From: Chloroflexota bacterium
GTDB lineage: Bacteria > Chloroflexota > Anaerolineae > Anaerolineales > UBA11579
Length of the DNA stretch: 64,000 bases
Assembly: GCA_016191875.1 (NCBI GenBank)
Contig: JACPVG010000029.1
Location: 208,237 to 272,236 of the forward strand
Reading direction: 5' to 3'
Positions 7,052 to 15,440 of this stretch are shown here, piece after piece. The position numbers and the translations under genes were made by a program. Within the stretch, counting starts at the first letter, position 1. Every line of letters starts with the position of its first letter. A model generated the notes under the pieces. The model ran no database searches, was not told the DNA's origin, and worked only from the letters and a program-made list of their open reading frames with translations.

Positions 7052-9697
7052 TTGGCGCGCCAGACCTTCATCAGCTACTCCAAGAAAGACTCCAAGTTCA
7101 CTCTGAAGTTGACGGCCGATCTGGAGGCTGCCGGACACCGCATCTGGATCGATCGCGACAAGATCGGTGGCGGCCAACAATGGCGACGCACCATCGAACA
7201 GGCCCTCAGCGAGTCGGCTGAAATGGTGGTGGTCATCTCACCCAACAGCGTCAAGTCGCGCTGGGTACAGCATGAGAGCTCGGCTGCCTACGCCAATGGA
7301 AAACCCATTATCCCGATTCTGATGGCGCCGGTATCGAGCAAAGAACACTTCGTCTGGATGGATGAAATCCAGTTCATCGATTTCTCCGCTCAGGCGTATG
7401 AAGCGGCATTGGCGCAATTGCTGAGCGCGTTGCAGCCGCCCAATCCGATTCAGGATCTGCTCGACCAGCAGATCATCGCCTATCGGCAAACCGGCGACCT
7501 GCTTGGCGAGGCGTTGCTGGCTTTGCTCGAAGAGAATCGGGACAAAATCGTCGTGACCCCTGAAGCCCAGCAACTCATCGACGAAAGCAAGAAGGCAGTC
7601 CGCTTCAGGCGGCAGCTTCTCCGCGGGGGTATCGGGTTGGTGGCGCTTTTGATATTCCTGGCGTTGGTTGCGGTAGGGGCATCCTACCAGGCCAGCCGAA
7701 ACGTGCAGAATTCGCTGGCAACGAACCGGGCGGCGCAGACGCGCATCGCTGATGTGGAAACCCAGGGCGCGGCTGTCGGCGCGCGGGCGACGAACGCCGC
7801 GCTGGAAGCCACTGCGCAGGCGGGCATTTCGCAGGCCGAGATCGCTGCGGCCCGGACCAGGGCCGCCGAGGTGGCAGCCCAGGCCGAACAGGCGCGCACT
7901 GAAGTGGCAGAAGCCGAAAGGAAAGTGCTCGAGGCCGAGGAGGCGCTGAAGGGCGTGTTCACTGAGTCTGGCCTGGTGGTAGTCTCCAGAGGCCCGCGGG
8001 CATTGGTGAAGGCCGGCGCGCTGATTTGGGTCGTCAATCGGGATTCCGATTCGATTCAGAGCATCAACCCCTTCAATGGCCGAGTCAGCCAGCCCTTGCT
8101 TGTTGGCCGCCAGCCGGCGGCGATCACGTATGATGGCCGCTCCCTGTGGGTGGCCAACCAGGGCGATGACACGCTCTCCCGGGTAGACCTGGTGACCCGC
8201 CAGACGACAACCTACCCCGCGGGAGATGGCCCGCGGGCGGTGCTGTTCGCCGCCGGCAGTCTGTGGCTGGCAAATGAGTTCGAGAATAGCGTGAAGCGCA
8301 TTTCCATCCTCAGCGGCGAGGTGGAGGCAGTCATTCCGGTTGAGGCAGGACCGGTGGCCCTGGCGTACGATGGCGTGAACCTATGGGTGGCGAGCTTTAC
8401 CGGCAATGTTGTCAGCCGCATCAGTCCTGCCAGCTTGCGCGTGACCCGAACGATTGCGGTGGATACCGGTCCGGGCGATCTGCTGTGGGATGGGGATTCG
8501 CTCTGGGTGGCCAATCGAGTGGCCGACACTGTCCAGCAGATCGATACGCGCAATGGGAGAGTATCACGAACCACCCCGGTGGCTGATGCGCCGGCGGGGC
8601 TGGCCTTTGATGGCACAAACATCTGGGTGGCGGCGCGTGGCGCAGACCTCGTCCAGCTGCTTGACCGAAGTACCAGCAGTGTGCTTGCTTCCTACCCGGT
8701 TGGAGATTTCCCCAGCGCGCTGCTGTGGGACGGATCGGGGCTGTGGGCGGCTAACATGGATGACGACACGGTTCAGAGAATCGACCGAACGGCGGGCGCA
8801 GTTTCCCAGGAAATCCGCACCGGCTACGAGCCTGGGCCGCTGCTCATGGCCGGCGGCAGTCTTTGGGTGGGCTGCCTGGCGGATGGGTCGGTTCAACAGA
8901 TCGATGTCAAGACGAAGGATGTGATCGCCGGCATCCAGATCGGGGGTCAGCCGTCGAGCCTGGCATTCGATGGCCGCCGGCTCTGGGTTGGGGATTTCGC
9001 CAATGACCGAATCGTTGCCATTGCGGACCTCACAGGCAAAGAGCCGGTCTTTTATGGGGCAGACGCGACCCAAAACGCGCAAATAGTCCTGTCGGTCGGC
9101 AATGGACCTGTAGACCTGGTCGCGGCGGGGAATACCCTGTGGGTGGTCAACCAACTGAGCGATTCGGTGATGGCAGTGGACCTCGGCAGCCAGACCATTG
9201 CCAGGACCTTTCCGGTCGGCGATCAGCCCAGCGCGTTGGTACTTGCGGATGGGGTGGTGTGGGTGAGTCACCGGGCTGATGGCACACTGCGAAAATACAC
9301 GCCGGAAGGCGGAGAACTGCTGTCGGTGCCTCTGGAAGGAGCCATATTGGCCGACCTGACCTGGGATGGGACGGCGCTCTGGGCAGCCCTGGAGAATATG
9401 GACCAGGTCATCCGGGTGGACCCGGTAGCGGGCGAAATCCTCGATCGCATCCCAGTTGGCGAAGCTCCCGCTCAACTGGCGATTCTGGGCGGCTGGCTGC
9501 TGGTGACCAACCGCGACGCGGACACTGTGCAGTTGATTGATCTAACAGCAGGCGCGCTCCCCCAAACCGTTCAGGTTGGCGACGCTCCGTTTGGTCTGGT
9601 GGGGCAGGATGAGAGCATCTGGGTATCGCTGCAAAGCGATAATGCTGTACAGGAGATCAGTCTTCGCATTCTGAGTCTTGTCTTCGGTTGGCCTTGA
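7052..9697 (+). CDS. TIR domain - transmembrane - coiled coil - double beta-propeller protein
   Basis: 881 residues from a TTG preceded by AGGAGGA. Residues 1-128 form a TIR domain: TFISYSKKD, then IWIDRDKIGGG, then a helix with Trp71 and Glu75, the position of the catalytic glutamate in NAD-cleaving TIR proteins. One membrane helix lies at 191-212, an Ala/Glu-rich coiled coil at about 218-300, and then 14 repeats of about 42 residues, each with an LWVAN-like core, enough for two seven-bladed YVTN/NHL-like propellers. The predicted topology is cytoplasmic TIR and external propellers. It is not next to recognisable phage-defence genes. NADase activity is inferred from one residue only; a purely scaffolding TIR is equally possible. 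Confidence 0.85.
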   Translation: MARQTFISYSKKDSKFTLKLTADLEAAGHRIWIDRDKIGGGQQWRRTIEQALSESAEMVVVISPNSVKSRWVQHESSAAYANGKPIIPILMAPVSSKEHFVWMDEIQFIDFSAQAYEAALAQLLSALQPPNPIQDLLDQQIIAYRQTGDLLGEALLALLEENRDKIVVTPEAQQLIDESKKAVRFRRQLLRGGIGLVALLIFLALVAVGASYQASRNVQNSLATNRAAQTRIADVETQGAAVGARATNAALEATAQAGISQAEIAAARTRAAEVAAQAEQARTEVAEAERKVLEAEEALKGVFTESGLVVVSRGPRALVKAGALIWVVNRDSDSIQSINPFNGRVSQPLLVGRQPAAITYDGRSLWVANQGDDTLSRVDLVTRQTTTYPAGDGPRAVLFAAGSLWLANEFENSVKRISILSGEVEAVIPVEAGPVALAYDGVNLWVASFTGNVVSRISPASLRVTRTIAVDTGPGDLLWDGDSLWVANRVADTVQQIDTRNGRVSRTTPVADAPAGLAFDGTNIWVAARGADLVQLLDRSTSSVLASYPVGDFPSALLWDGSGLWAANMDDDTVQRIDRTAGAVSQEIRTGYEPGPLLMAGGSLWVGCLADGSVQQIDVKTKDVIAGIQIGGQPSSLAFDGRRLWVGDFANDRIVAIADLTGKEPVFYGADATQNAQIVLSVGNGPVDLVAAGNTLWVVNQLSDSVMAVDLGSQTIARTFPVGDQPSALVLADGVVWVSHRADGTLRKYTPEGGELLSVPLEGAILADLTWDGTALWAALENMDQVIRVDPVAGEILDRIPVGEAPAQLAILGGWLLVTNRDADTVQLIDLTAGALPQTVQVGDAPFGLVGQDESIWVSLQSDNAVQEISLRILSLVFGWP

Positions 9698-9766
9698 TCA
9701 GACTTTCACCGGGCGTGCCTTACCGATAGAATTTCCTGCTGGCGCAGTATGATAGAATCTTCTACG

Positions 9767-10219
9767 ATGAGCCCGGAGTCTCAAAATGTGGCCAAGGCCC
9801 GGAAACCGCTTCCGCCGCCCAATCCCGTAACCCGTAAAAGGCATCGCGCTCAGGTGCGTACGCAGATCGCGATACCTCTGGTTCTGGCGGGGTTGATCCT
9901 GGCGGGTGTGATCTACGCGGTTGCCAGTCTGCACCTTGGTTCTGCAGTTGTTTGGGCACAGATATCCATGATTCTCCTTGGTTTGCCGGCGCTGGCTCTT
10001 GGTGGGCTGGCTTTGCTTTTTGTCATCCTCGCCACCATTGTGATAACACAAGCCCTCCACCTCCTGCCGCCATACACCAGCAGCGCACAGCAGGCGGTAT
10101 TGAAATTGGAGCAGCAGATTCGCGCGGGCGCCGATGTTTCGGTGAAGCCGATCATCACGATAAAGAGTTACCTGGCCCTGGTCGAGTCGCTGTTTGGCCG
10201 CGTGAACCGCGGAGGTTGA
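9767..10219 (+). CDS. Small membrane protein of unknown function
   Basis: About 150 residues, starting MSPESQNVAK, with a basic proline-containing N-terminus, two hydrophobic helices (about residues 28-50 and 58-84) and a C-terminal amphipathic tail. No family is recognised. A TATGAT box just upstream would place the transcription start very near the ATG, so the message may be leaderless; an in-frame ATG at 9749 is possible. It is followed by another small membrane protein 4 bases after its stop, and the two probably act together. Confidence 0.55.
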   Translation: MSPESQNVAKARKPLPPPNPVTRKRHRAQVRTQIAIPLVLAGLILAGVIYAVASLHLGSAVVWAQISMILLGLPALALGGLALLFVILATIVITQALHLLPPYTSSAQQAVLKLEQQIRAGADVSVKPIITIKSYLALVESLFGRVNRGG

Positions 10220-10223
10220 GCCA

Positions 10224-10418
10224 ATGCCAAATAACAACTGGAAGCGAAACGCGCTGCTACTGGGCGGGCTGATTGGCGCCGTCATCGGCGTGGCGGCGGC
10301 CCAGATGCTTGTGCGGCAGGCAGAGGCAAGCGGCGACGAAAAGGCGCTTACGACCGGCAAGGGGCTCCAGATCGGTATGCTAATTCTCGGCCTGCTAAGG
10401 CAGTTGTTGAGCCTCTAG
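10224..10418 (+). CDS. Small glycine-zipper membrane protein
   Basis: 64 residues. One N-terminal helix, ALLLGGLIGAVIGVAAAQML, has glycine spacing typical of tightly packed membrane helices. A polar loop and a second short hydrophobic segment at the C-terminus follow. GGAGG precedes the ATG and overlaps the end of the upstream gene, so translation is coupled. YtxH-like or glycine-zipper proteins look similar; the function is unknown. Confidence 0.6.
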   Translation: MPNNNWKRNALLLGGLIGAVIGVAAAQMLVRQAEASGDEKALTTGKGLQIGMLILGLLRQLLSL

Positions 10419-10478
10419 GCTCCCCACGGCTCTTCGAAGCCGCGACCCCGGTTTTCTACATCCCTTATAATCCTGCTG

Positions 10479-11501
10479 ATGTACCAGGCCGCGCCGAATT
10501 ACCTGCTGTTGGGTGAGCTGCGCCGCGAATTCATTCTCACGGCGGATGGGCGGGCCCATCTGGACCGACTGGGCGGCAATGCCCTCTATGCGGCAGGCGG
10601 CCTTGGCATCTGGGCGGCCACGGATGAAGGCATAGGGCTGGTGGCGCGCGTGGGAGAAGACTATCCGAGGGATTGGCTGGAAGTCATCCGTTCGCGGGGC
10701 CTTGATATTTCCGGGGTGCGGGTGCTCGCTGACCCTCTCGACCTGCGGCTGTTCGTCGCCTATGGCGAAGCAAACGCCCGGCATCTCGATAACCCCGTGG
10801 GGCATTTTGCCCGCCTGGACATCTCTTTCCCGCGCGCTCTGCTCGGCTACGACCCGACTGCTCTGGCGGATCAGCGGGCAGAAGGCGCCCCGTCAACAAG
10901 CCTTCGCAGCGGCGACTTGCCTGACAGCTATCGTCATGCCGCGGCTGCCCATCTCTGTCCGATGGACCTGATGACCCACTCGCTGATGCCTGCGGAACTG
11001 CGCCGAGCTGGCGTCAGCCTGGTTACGCTCGACCCCGGTTCAGGGTATATGCGACCTGAACACCTGAGCAAGATCCAGGCGTTGCTGCCCGGATTGACCG
11101 CATTCCTTCCCGGCGAGGAAGACCTCCAGGAGCTGTTTCGGGGCAAAACGCGCGATGTGTGGGAAATGGTGGAAGGCATGGCGGCATACGGATGTGAATT
11201 CATCATCGTGAAAACGGGTGAGCGCGGCCAGTTGCTCTTTGATTGCGCCGCCAAGGCGCGGTTTGAGATTCCCGCGTATCCTAACCGAGTGCTCGATCCA
11301 ACTGGAGCCGGCGACGCCTTTGCTGGCGGCTTTCTGGCCGGTCTCAAGCAGACTCATGACTCCGTCCAGGCGGCGCTCTATGGGAGCGTGGCCGCATCCT
11401 TCGCCGTTGAGGGAATTGGCCCTTTCTTTCCCATGGATGTCTTACCGGGCTTGCAGCAGGCCCGCCTGGAGGCGCTGGCTGGAATGGCGCGACGCATATG
11501 A
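10479..11501 (+). CDS. PfkB-family carbohydrate kinase
   Basis: 340 residues with the ribokinase-fold signatures: the GGNALYAA substrate-side region at about 32-40 and DPTGAGDAFAGGFLAG at 273-288, where Asp279 would be the catalytic base and GAGD forms the anion hole. The substrate is likely a sugar or nucleoside but cannot be specified. A short segment, GAPSTSLRSGD (about 136-146), looks inserted into a loop. The gene overlaps the following M20 peptidase by 4 bases (ATGA), so they are co-translated. A link to the BMC operon 8 kb downstream is possible but unsupported. Confidence 0.8.
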   Translation: MYQAAPNYLLLGELRREFILTADGRAHLDRLGGNALYAAGGLGIWAATDEGIGLVARVGEDYPRDWLEVIRSRGLDISGVRVLADPLDLRLFVAYGEANARHLDNPVGHFARLDISFPRALLGYDPTALADQRAEGAPSTSLRSGDLPDSYRHAAAAHLCPMDLMTHSLMPAELRRAGVSLVTLDPGSGYMRPEHLSKIQALLPGLTAFLPGEEDLQELFRGKTRDVWEMVEGMAAYGCEFIIVKTGERGQLLFDCAAKARFEIPAYPNRVLDPTGAGDAFAGGFLAGLKQTHDSVQAALYGSVAASFAVEGIGPFFPMDVLPGLQQARLEALAGMARRI

Positions 11502-12649
11502 TCGGGCCGGATTCACTTGCCAGCCGGGTATTGAATCTGGCCCAGAGAATCCAGCAAATTCCTGCGCCGACGTTTTATGAACACGAAAGGGCGCTGTTCG
11601 TCGAGGGCCTCTTCCGCTCTGAACAGCTGGCCGATGTTTCTCGAGATGAGCTGGACAATGTCTACGCCCGATTGCCGGGAGAATCGGACAGGGATTGTCT
11701 GGTTGTCAGCGCCCATCTGGATACCGTTTTCCCGGCTACGGAAGACCTGACCCTCACCATTGAACCGGGGCGTATCAGCGGCGCGGGGCTGGGCGACAAC
11801 AGCCTTGGTGTGGCGGGCCTGCTCGGCCTCCTCTGGGGACTGCGAGAGTCGTCACAAATCCTCAGGGGGGATCTGTGGCTGGTGGCGAACGTTGGGGAGG
11901 AGGGCCTGGGCAATCTGCGCGGCATGCGGGCCGTTGTGGATCGATTCGCCGACCGGCCGGTGGGTTATGTCGTGCTGGAAGGCATGGCTTTGGGAAAGAT
12001 TTATCACCAATCCCTGGGTGTGGAGCGGTTTCGCATTACCTGCACGACTCCCGGCGGACATTCGTGGGTAGATCATGGCGCACCCTCGGCGATTCACGTA
12101 TTGGCGGAGTTTTGTCATACCCTCCTGCAAATGGAACTGCCCAAGGAGCCGCGCTCCACACTAAACATAGGGCGAATGAGGGGCGGCACCTCGGTAAACA
12201 CTATTGCAGCGGATGCGGAGCTGGAGATTGACCTTCGATCGGTGGAGGCGGTTGCGCTGGCGACTCTGGTTGCCAATGTTCAGACTCTGGCGGCCAGGAT
12301 GACGCGGCCCGAGGTCAGCATCGCCGTTGAGCCCATCGGCCAACGCCCGGCAGGGGGCATTCCCGGCGATCATCCGCTGGTCGACCTTGCCGCTGATGTT
12401 CTGCGAGAGGTTGGTGAAGAGCCGGAGATAGCCATCGGCTCAACGGATGCGAATATACCGCACAGCCGGGGTCTGCCGTCCATTTGTATTGGCCTGACGC
12501 GGGGAGGCGGCGCACACACCCACAATGAATTCGTCTATCCCGAATTGCTGGAGCGCGGGCTGCGCCAGTTGTGCGTTGTAGCCACGCGTGCGTTCGCGTT
12601 GTCCGGCCGGAGCGCTGTAGATGAATCTCCTCCCGGGCCCAGGCCGTAA
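11498..12649 (+). CDS. M20-family metallopeptidase (ArgE/DapE/PepT-like)
   Basis: 383 residues. Metal-binding motifs of di-zinc M20 enzymes are visible in order: SAHLDTVFP (His and Asp), GLGDNSLG (bridging Asp), VGEEGLGN (Glu-Glu, general base plus metal ligand), and a late GGAHTHNEF (His). The dimerisation-type insertion with TPGGHSWVDHGAPSA lies in the middle. It likely hydrolyses an amide bond in a small peptide or N-acyl amino acid in the cytoplasm; the substrate is unknown. It is translationally coupled to the upstream PfkB kinase. Confidence 0.85.
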   Translation: MIGPDSLASRVLNLAQRIQQIPAPTFYEHERALFVEGLFRSEQLADVSRDELDNVYARLPGESDRDCLVVSAHLDTVFPATEDLTLTIEPGRISGAGLGDNSLGVAGLLGLLWGLRESSQILRGDLWLVANVGEEGLGNLRGMRAVVDRFADRPVGYVVLEGMALGKIYHQSLGVERFRITCTTPGGHSWVDHGAPSAIHVLAEFCHTLLQMELPKEPRSTLNIGRMRGGTSVNTIAADAELEIDLRSVEAVALATLVANVQTLAARMTRPEVSIAVEPIGQRPAGGIPGDHPLVDLAADVLREVGEEPEIAIGSTDANIPHSRGLPSICIGLTRGGGAHTHNEFVYPELLERGLRQLCVVATRAFALSGRSAVDESPPGPRP

Positions 12650-12783
12650 GAATCCAGCGGCTAACCCCATCGAAAGCCCGGCGGCCGCATGAACAGCTTA
12701 GGCGATTTGTTCTACGCCCACCCACGGCAGGAGCCGCGACAATGAAAATTCAGCAAACGGGTTTTGACCCGGGAGGTATGACA

Positions 12784-13212
12784 ATGGGCGCTACAGTTAC
12801 ATGGAAGCGAGAGGGCCTTGCATTCGCAGGAACAGCCGACACCGGTCTCACTGTGGACCTGGCATCGGCGCTGGATATCGAACCGAGCCTGGCCGGGTTC
12901 CGTCCAATGGAAATGATGGCCGTGGGCCTGGCAGGGTGCACCGCCATGGATGTGATTTCGATCCTGACCAAGAAGCGTCAGGATATACGTGATTTCCAGG
13001 TGAACATCATCACCCGGTCGGCTGAAGAGCATCCGCATGTGTGGACGGCGGTGAAGCTGGAATATGTGGTGGCGGGGCATCAGATCGATCCGGCCGCGGT
13101 TGAGCGGGCGATAGAACTGTCGCGCGAGAAGTATTGCCCCGCTCAGGCAATGATCCGGCAGGCGGTGAATATCGAACACAGCTATCGAATCGTTGAAACT
13201 GGCGGCAGCTGA
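12784..13212 (+). CDS. OsmC-family protein
   Basis: About 142 residues from the ATG at 12784, which has GGGAGGT six bases upstream; earlier in-frame ATGs at 12742 and 12778 are less well placed. The two conserved cysteines of the OsmC/Ohr fold are present in LAGCTAMDV and KYCPAQAM. Such proteins reduce organic hydroperoxides or act as general OsmC-like thiol peroxidases in the cytoplasm. Spacing of the second cysteine (YCPA) fits the YhfA/OsmC-like branch more than Ohr. It precedes the dephospho-CoA kinase gene. Confidence 0.85.
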   Translation: MGATVTWKREGLAFAGTADTGLTVDLASALDIEPSLAGFRPMEMMAVGLAGCTAMDVISILTKKRQDIRDFQVNIITRSAEEHPHVWTAVKLEYVVAGHQIDPAAVERAIELSREKYCPAQAMIRQAVNIEHSYRIVETGGS

Positions 13213-13285
13213 CCGCTTGGGCGGCTTTGACATTCGCCGTGAGTGCGAATACAATGAAACCCATCCTCGGCTGGATGGGAAGACT

Positions 13286-14470
13286 TTGACCAAGAAACAA
13301 TTGATCGGCCTGACGGGCAATATCGCCACCGGCAAGAGTGTCGTGCGCCGTATGCTGGAACACCTGGGGGCCTATGGCATCGACGCCGACGCACTCGGCC
13401 ATCGCGTCATCTCGATGGGCGCGCCCGGATACCAGCCTGTGGTCGATGAATTTGGGAAATACATATTGGATGAACGCGGCGAGATCGACCGGACCAAGTT
13501 GGGTAATCTGGTGTTTTCCGACCCGGCTGCGCTCGCAAAGCTGGAGGCCATCGTCCATCCGTTTGTGCGTCAGGCGATGGATCACCTGATAAAGAATTCT
13601 TCCCAGAACGTTGTGGTTGTGGAGGCCATCAAGTTACTGGAGTCGCCATTGCGCGAACGAATGGATTCGATCTGGGTGGTTACGTCGTCGGAGGAGGCGC
13701 AGATTGGCCGCCTGGCGCGTAAACGCGGCATGAGCGCAGCCGACGCGCGCCAGCGCATGGCCCACCAGACTGCCCAAGGCGAGAAGGCCGCCGCGGCGGA
13801 TGTGGTCATCCATAATGATGGCTCCGTTGAGGAAACATGGCAGCAGGTCTACGCTATTTGGAAAGGCCTCTTCCCCGATGAAGAAACCCAGCCGCTGATG
13901 AAGGCGGTCAGGCCGGTAGCGTCCGGCCAGACCGCGGCAGCCGCGGCGTCAGGCGCGGCCGGGTTGGATCTCACCGGCAAGCAGTTGGGCGTGATGCGCG
14001 CCGGCCCCAGACAAGCGGAAGAGATTGCCGCTTTCATCACCCGCCTGAGTGGCGGGAAGAAGAGCCTTTCGCGAACTGACGTTATGGCCCAATTTGGGGA
14101 GAAAGCTTATATGCTCTTGCGGGCGGATCAACAGATTGTGGCGCTGGTGGGTTGGCAGGTGGAAAACCTGGTGACCCGAACAGACGACCTGTGGGTCGAA
14201 CCTGCGATTTCTATGGAGACCACCCTTGAACACCTGTTTGGCGAAGTGGAAAGCGCCTCCAAGGAGCTTCAGGCGGAGGCCATTCTGGTCTTTGTTCTCG
14301 ATGGGCAGGCGCTCGAGAAACGCATGTGGGAGGGGTTGGGCTACGAGCAGCGCGTTCCTGAATCGTTGGGCGTCAATGCCTGGCAAGAGGCTGCCCGGGC
14401 CTCTATGCCAAAGGGGGCCGTAATGTACTTCAAGCAACTGCGCATCGACCGGGTGCTGCGCCCGATCTGA
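13286..14470 (+). CDS. coaE: Dephospho-CoA kinase fused to a C-terminal GNAT-like domain
   Basis: About 394 residues from a TTG (LTKKQLIGLTGN). Residues 1-200 are CoaE: P-loop GLTGNIATGKS, IDADALGH with the substrate-binding Asp, IVHPFVR, and the lid-region RLARKRGMSAADARQRMA. CoaE phosphorylates the ribose 3'-OH of dephospho-CoA, the last step of CoA synthesis. Normal CoaE proteins end near residue 200. Here a linker and a further region of about 170 residues follow (LGVMRAGPRQAEEIAAFI to the end), with the strand-helix order of an N-acetyltransferase fold but no clear acetyl-CoA motif. The extra domain could sense acyl-CoA or be a degenerate acetyltransferase. Confidence 0.85.
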   Translation: MTKKQLIGLTGNIATGKSVVRRMLEHLGAYGIDADALGHRVISMGAPGYQPVVDEFGKYILDERGEIDRTKLGNLVFSDPAALAKLEAIVHPFVRQAMDHLIKNSSQNVVVVEAIKLLESPLRERMDSIWVVTSSEEAQIGRLARKRGMSAADARQRMAHQTAQGEKAAAADVVIHNDGSVEETWQQVYAIWKGLFPDEETQPLMKAVRPVASGQTAAAAASGAAGLDLTGKQLGVMRAGPRQAEEIAAFITRLSGGKKSLSRTDVMAQFGEKAYMLLRADQQIVALVGWQVENLVTRTDDLWVEPAISMETTLEHLFGEVESASKELQAEAILVFVLDGQALEKRMWEGLGYEQRVPESLGVNAWQEAARASMPKGAVMYFKQLRIDRVLRPI

Positions 14471-14543
14471 TATGTGGGTTGCGTATACCACGGGGGCAGA
14501 GTACCATTAAGATAAACGGCACCGGTAGGATCGAGTATCCATA

Positions 14544-15440
14544 GTGGTCAATCTCCTTGAGAACCTGGCTTTCATTTTCGAGCGCCTGACGTGGGTGAGC
14601 GTCATCGACATCCTCTTGGTGGCGAGCATCTTCTTCGGCATCCTGGTATTCCTGCGCGATACGCAGGCGATGGTGCTGTTGCGCGGCGCGCTGCTGCTCA
14701 TTATCCTGGTGAGTCTGTTAACTGCGTTCATCGATCTTCCGGCATTTGGTTGGCTGATCGCGAACACACTCCCGGGGCTTGTTGTGGTCATACCGGTCAT
14801 TTTTGCCCCTGAAATTCGCCGTGCGCTGGAACGCCTGGGCCGGGCAGGGAATTTCCTGCCGACCACGCGCGTACGCGCTCAAACCAACGATGTGATCGAG
14901 GCGGTCGTGCGCTCGGCTGCGCGGCTTTCCAATCGCCGGCACGGGGCATTGATCGTCCTGCAGCGGTTTGACAGCCTTGAGGAGTACGCCAGCACCGGCG
15001 TGGCCCTGAACGCCGAGGTCACCTCGGAATTGCTGCTTCAGATTTTCTACCCGAACACGCCTCTGCACGACGGCGCTGTGGTCATTGGGGGCGACCGTGT
15101 ATTGGCGGCGGCCTGTGTGATGCCGCTTTCGGCCAGCGGGGTGTTGGCTGTCTCTCCGGAAAGGAGCATGGGCCTGCGGCATCGGGCGGCGTTGGGATCT
15201 TCAGAAGTGAGCGACAGCGTTGCGGTGGTCGTTTCTGAAGAAACTGGTGCGATATCGGTGGCCACCGGTGGGCGAATGATTCATCGCCTGGACAACGAGC
15301 GTTTGGAAGGCGTTCTGCGTGCGCTGTACCGGCCTCTGGAGCCGGGCCTCAGCCTGGAGCGGGCGCTCTATCGCTGGCTGCCGGGCCTGATGCCGGACCC
15401 TGAGGCTGGTGCACAACCGGCCGGGCAGGTGGAAGAATGA
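14544..15440 (+). CDS. cdaA: Diadenylate cyclase CdaA
   Basis: 298 residues from a GTG. Three N-terminal membrane helices (about 16-85) are followed by a DAC domain with the two signature motifs LHDGAVVIGG and RHRAALG. The enzyme condenses two ATP into cyclic di-AMP, a regulator of potassium and osmotic balance. The next gene, a YbbR/CdaR protein, overlaps by 4 bases, the conserved cdaA-cdaR arrangement. The usual third gene, glmM, is absent and der follows instead. The C-terminus is somewhat longer than in Bacillus CdaA. Confidence 0.92.
   Translation: MVNLLENLAFIFERLTWVSVIDILLVASIFFGILVFLRDTQAMVLLRGALLLIILVSLLTAFIDLPAFGWLIANTLPGLVVVIPVIFAPEIRRALERLGRAGNFLPTTRVRAQTNDVIEAVVRSAARLSNRRHGALIVLQRFDSLEEYASTGVALNAEVTSELLLQIFYPNTPLHDGAVVIGGDRVLAAACVMPLSASGVLAVSPERSMGLRHRAALGSSEVSDSVAVVVSEETGAISVATGGRMIHRLDNERLEGVLRALYRPLEPGLSLERALYRWLPGLMPDPEAGAQPAGQVEE

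Noticed and set aside
10479..11501. PfkB kinase as part of the BMC pathway (deoxyribose or ribose kinase)
   Set aside because: It is 8 kb from the BMC operon, coupled to an M20 peptidase and separated by housekeeping genes; nothing in the sequence links them.
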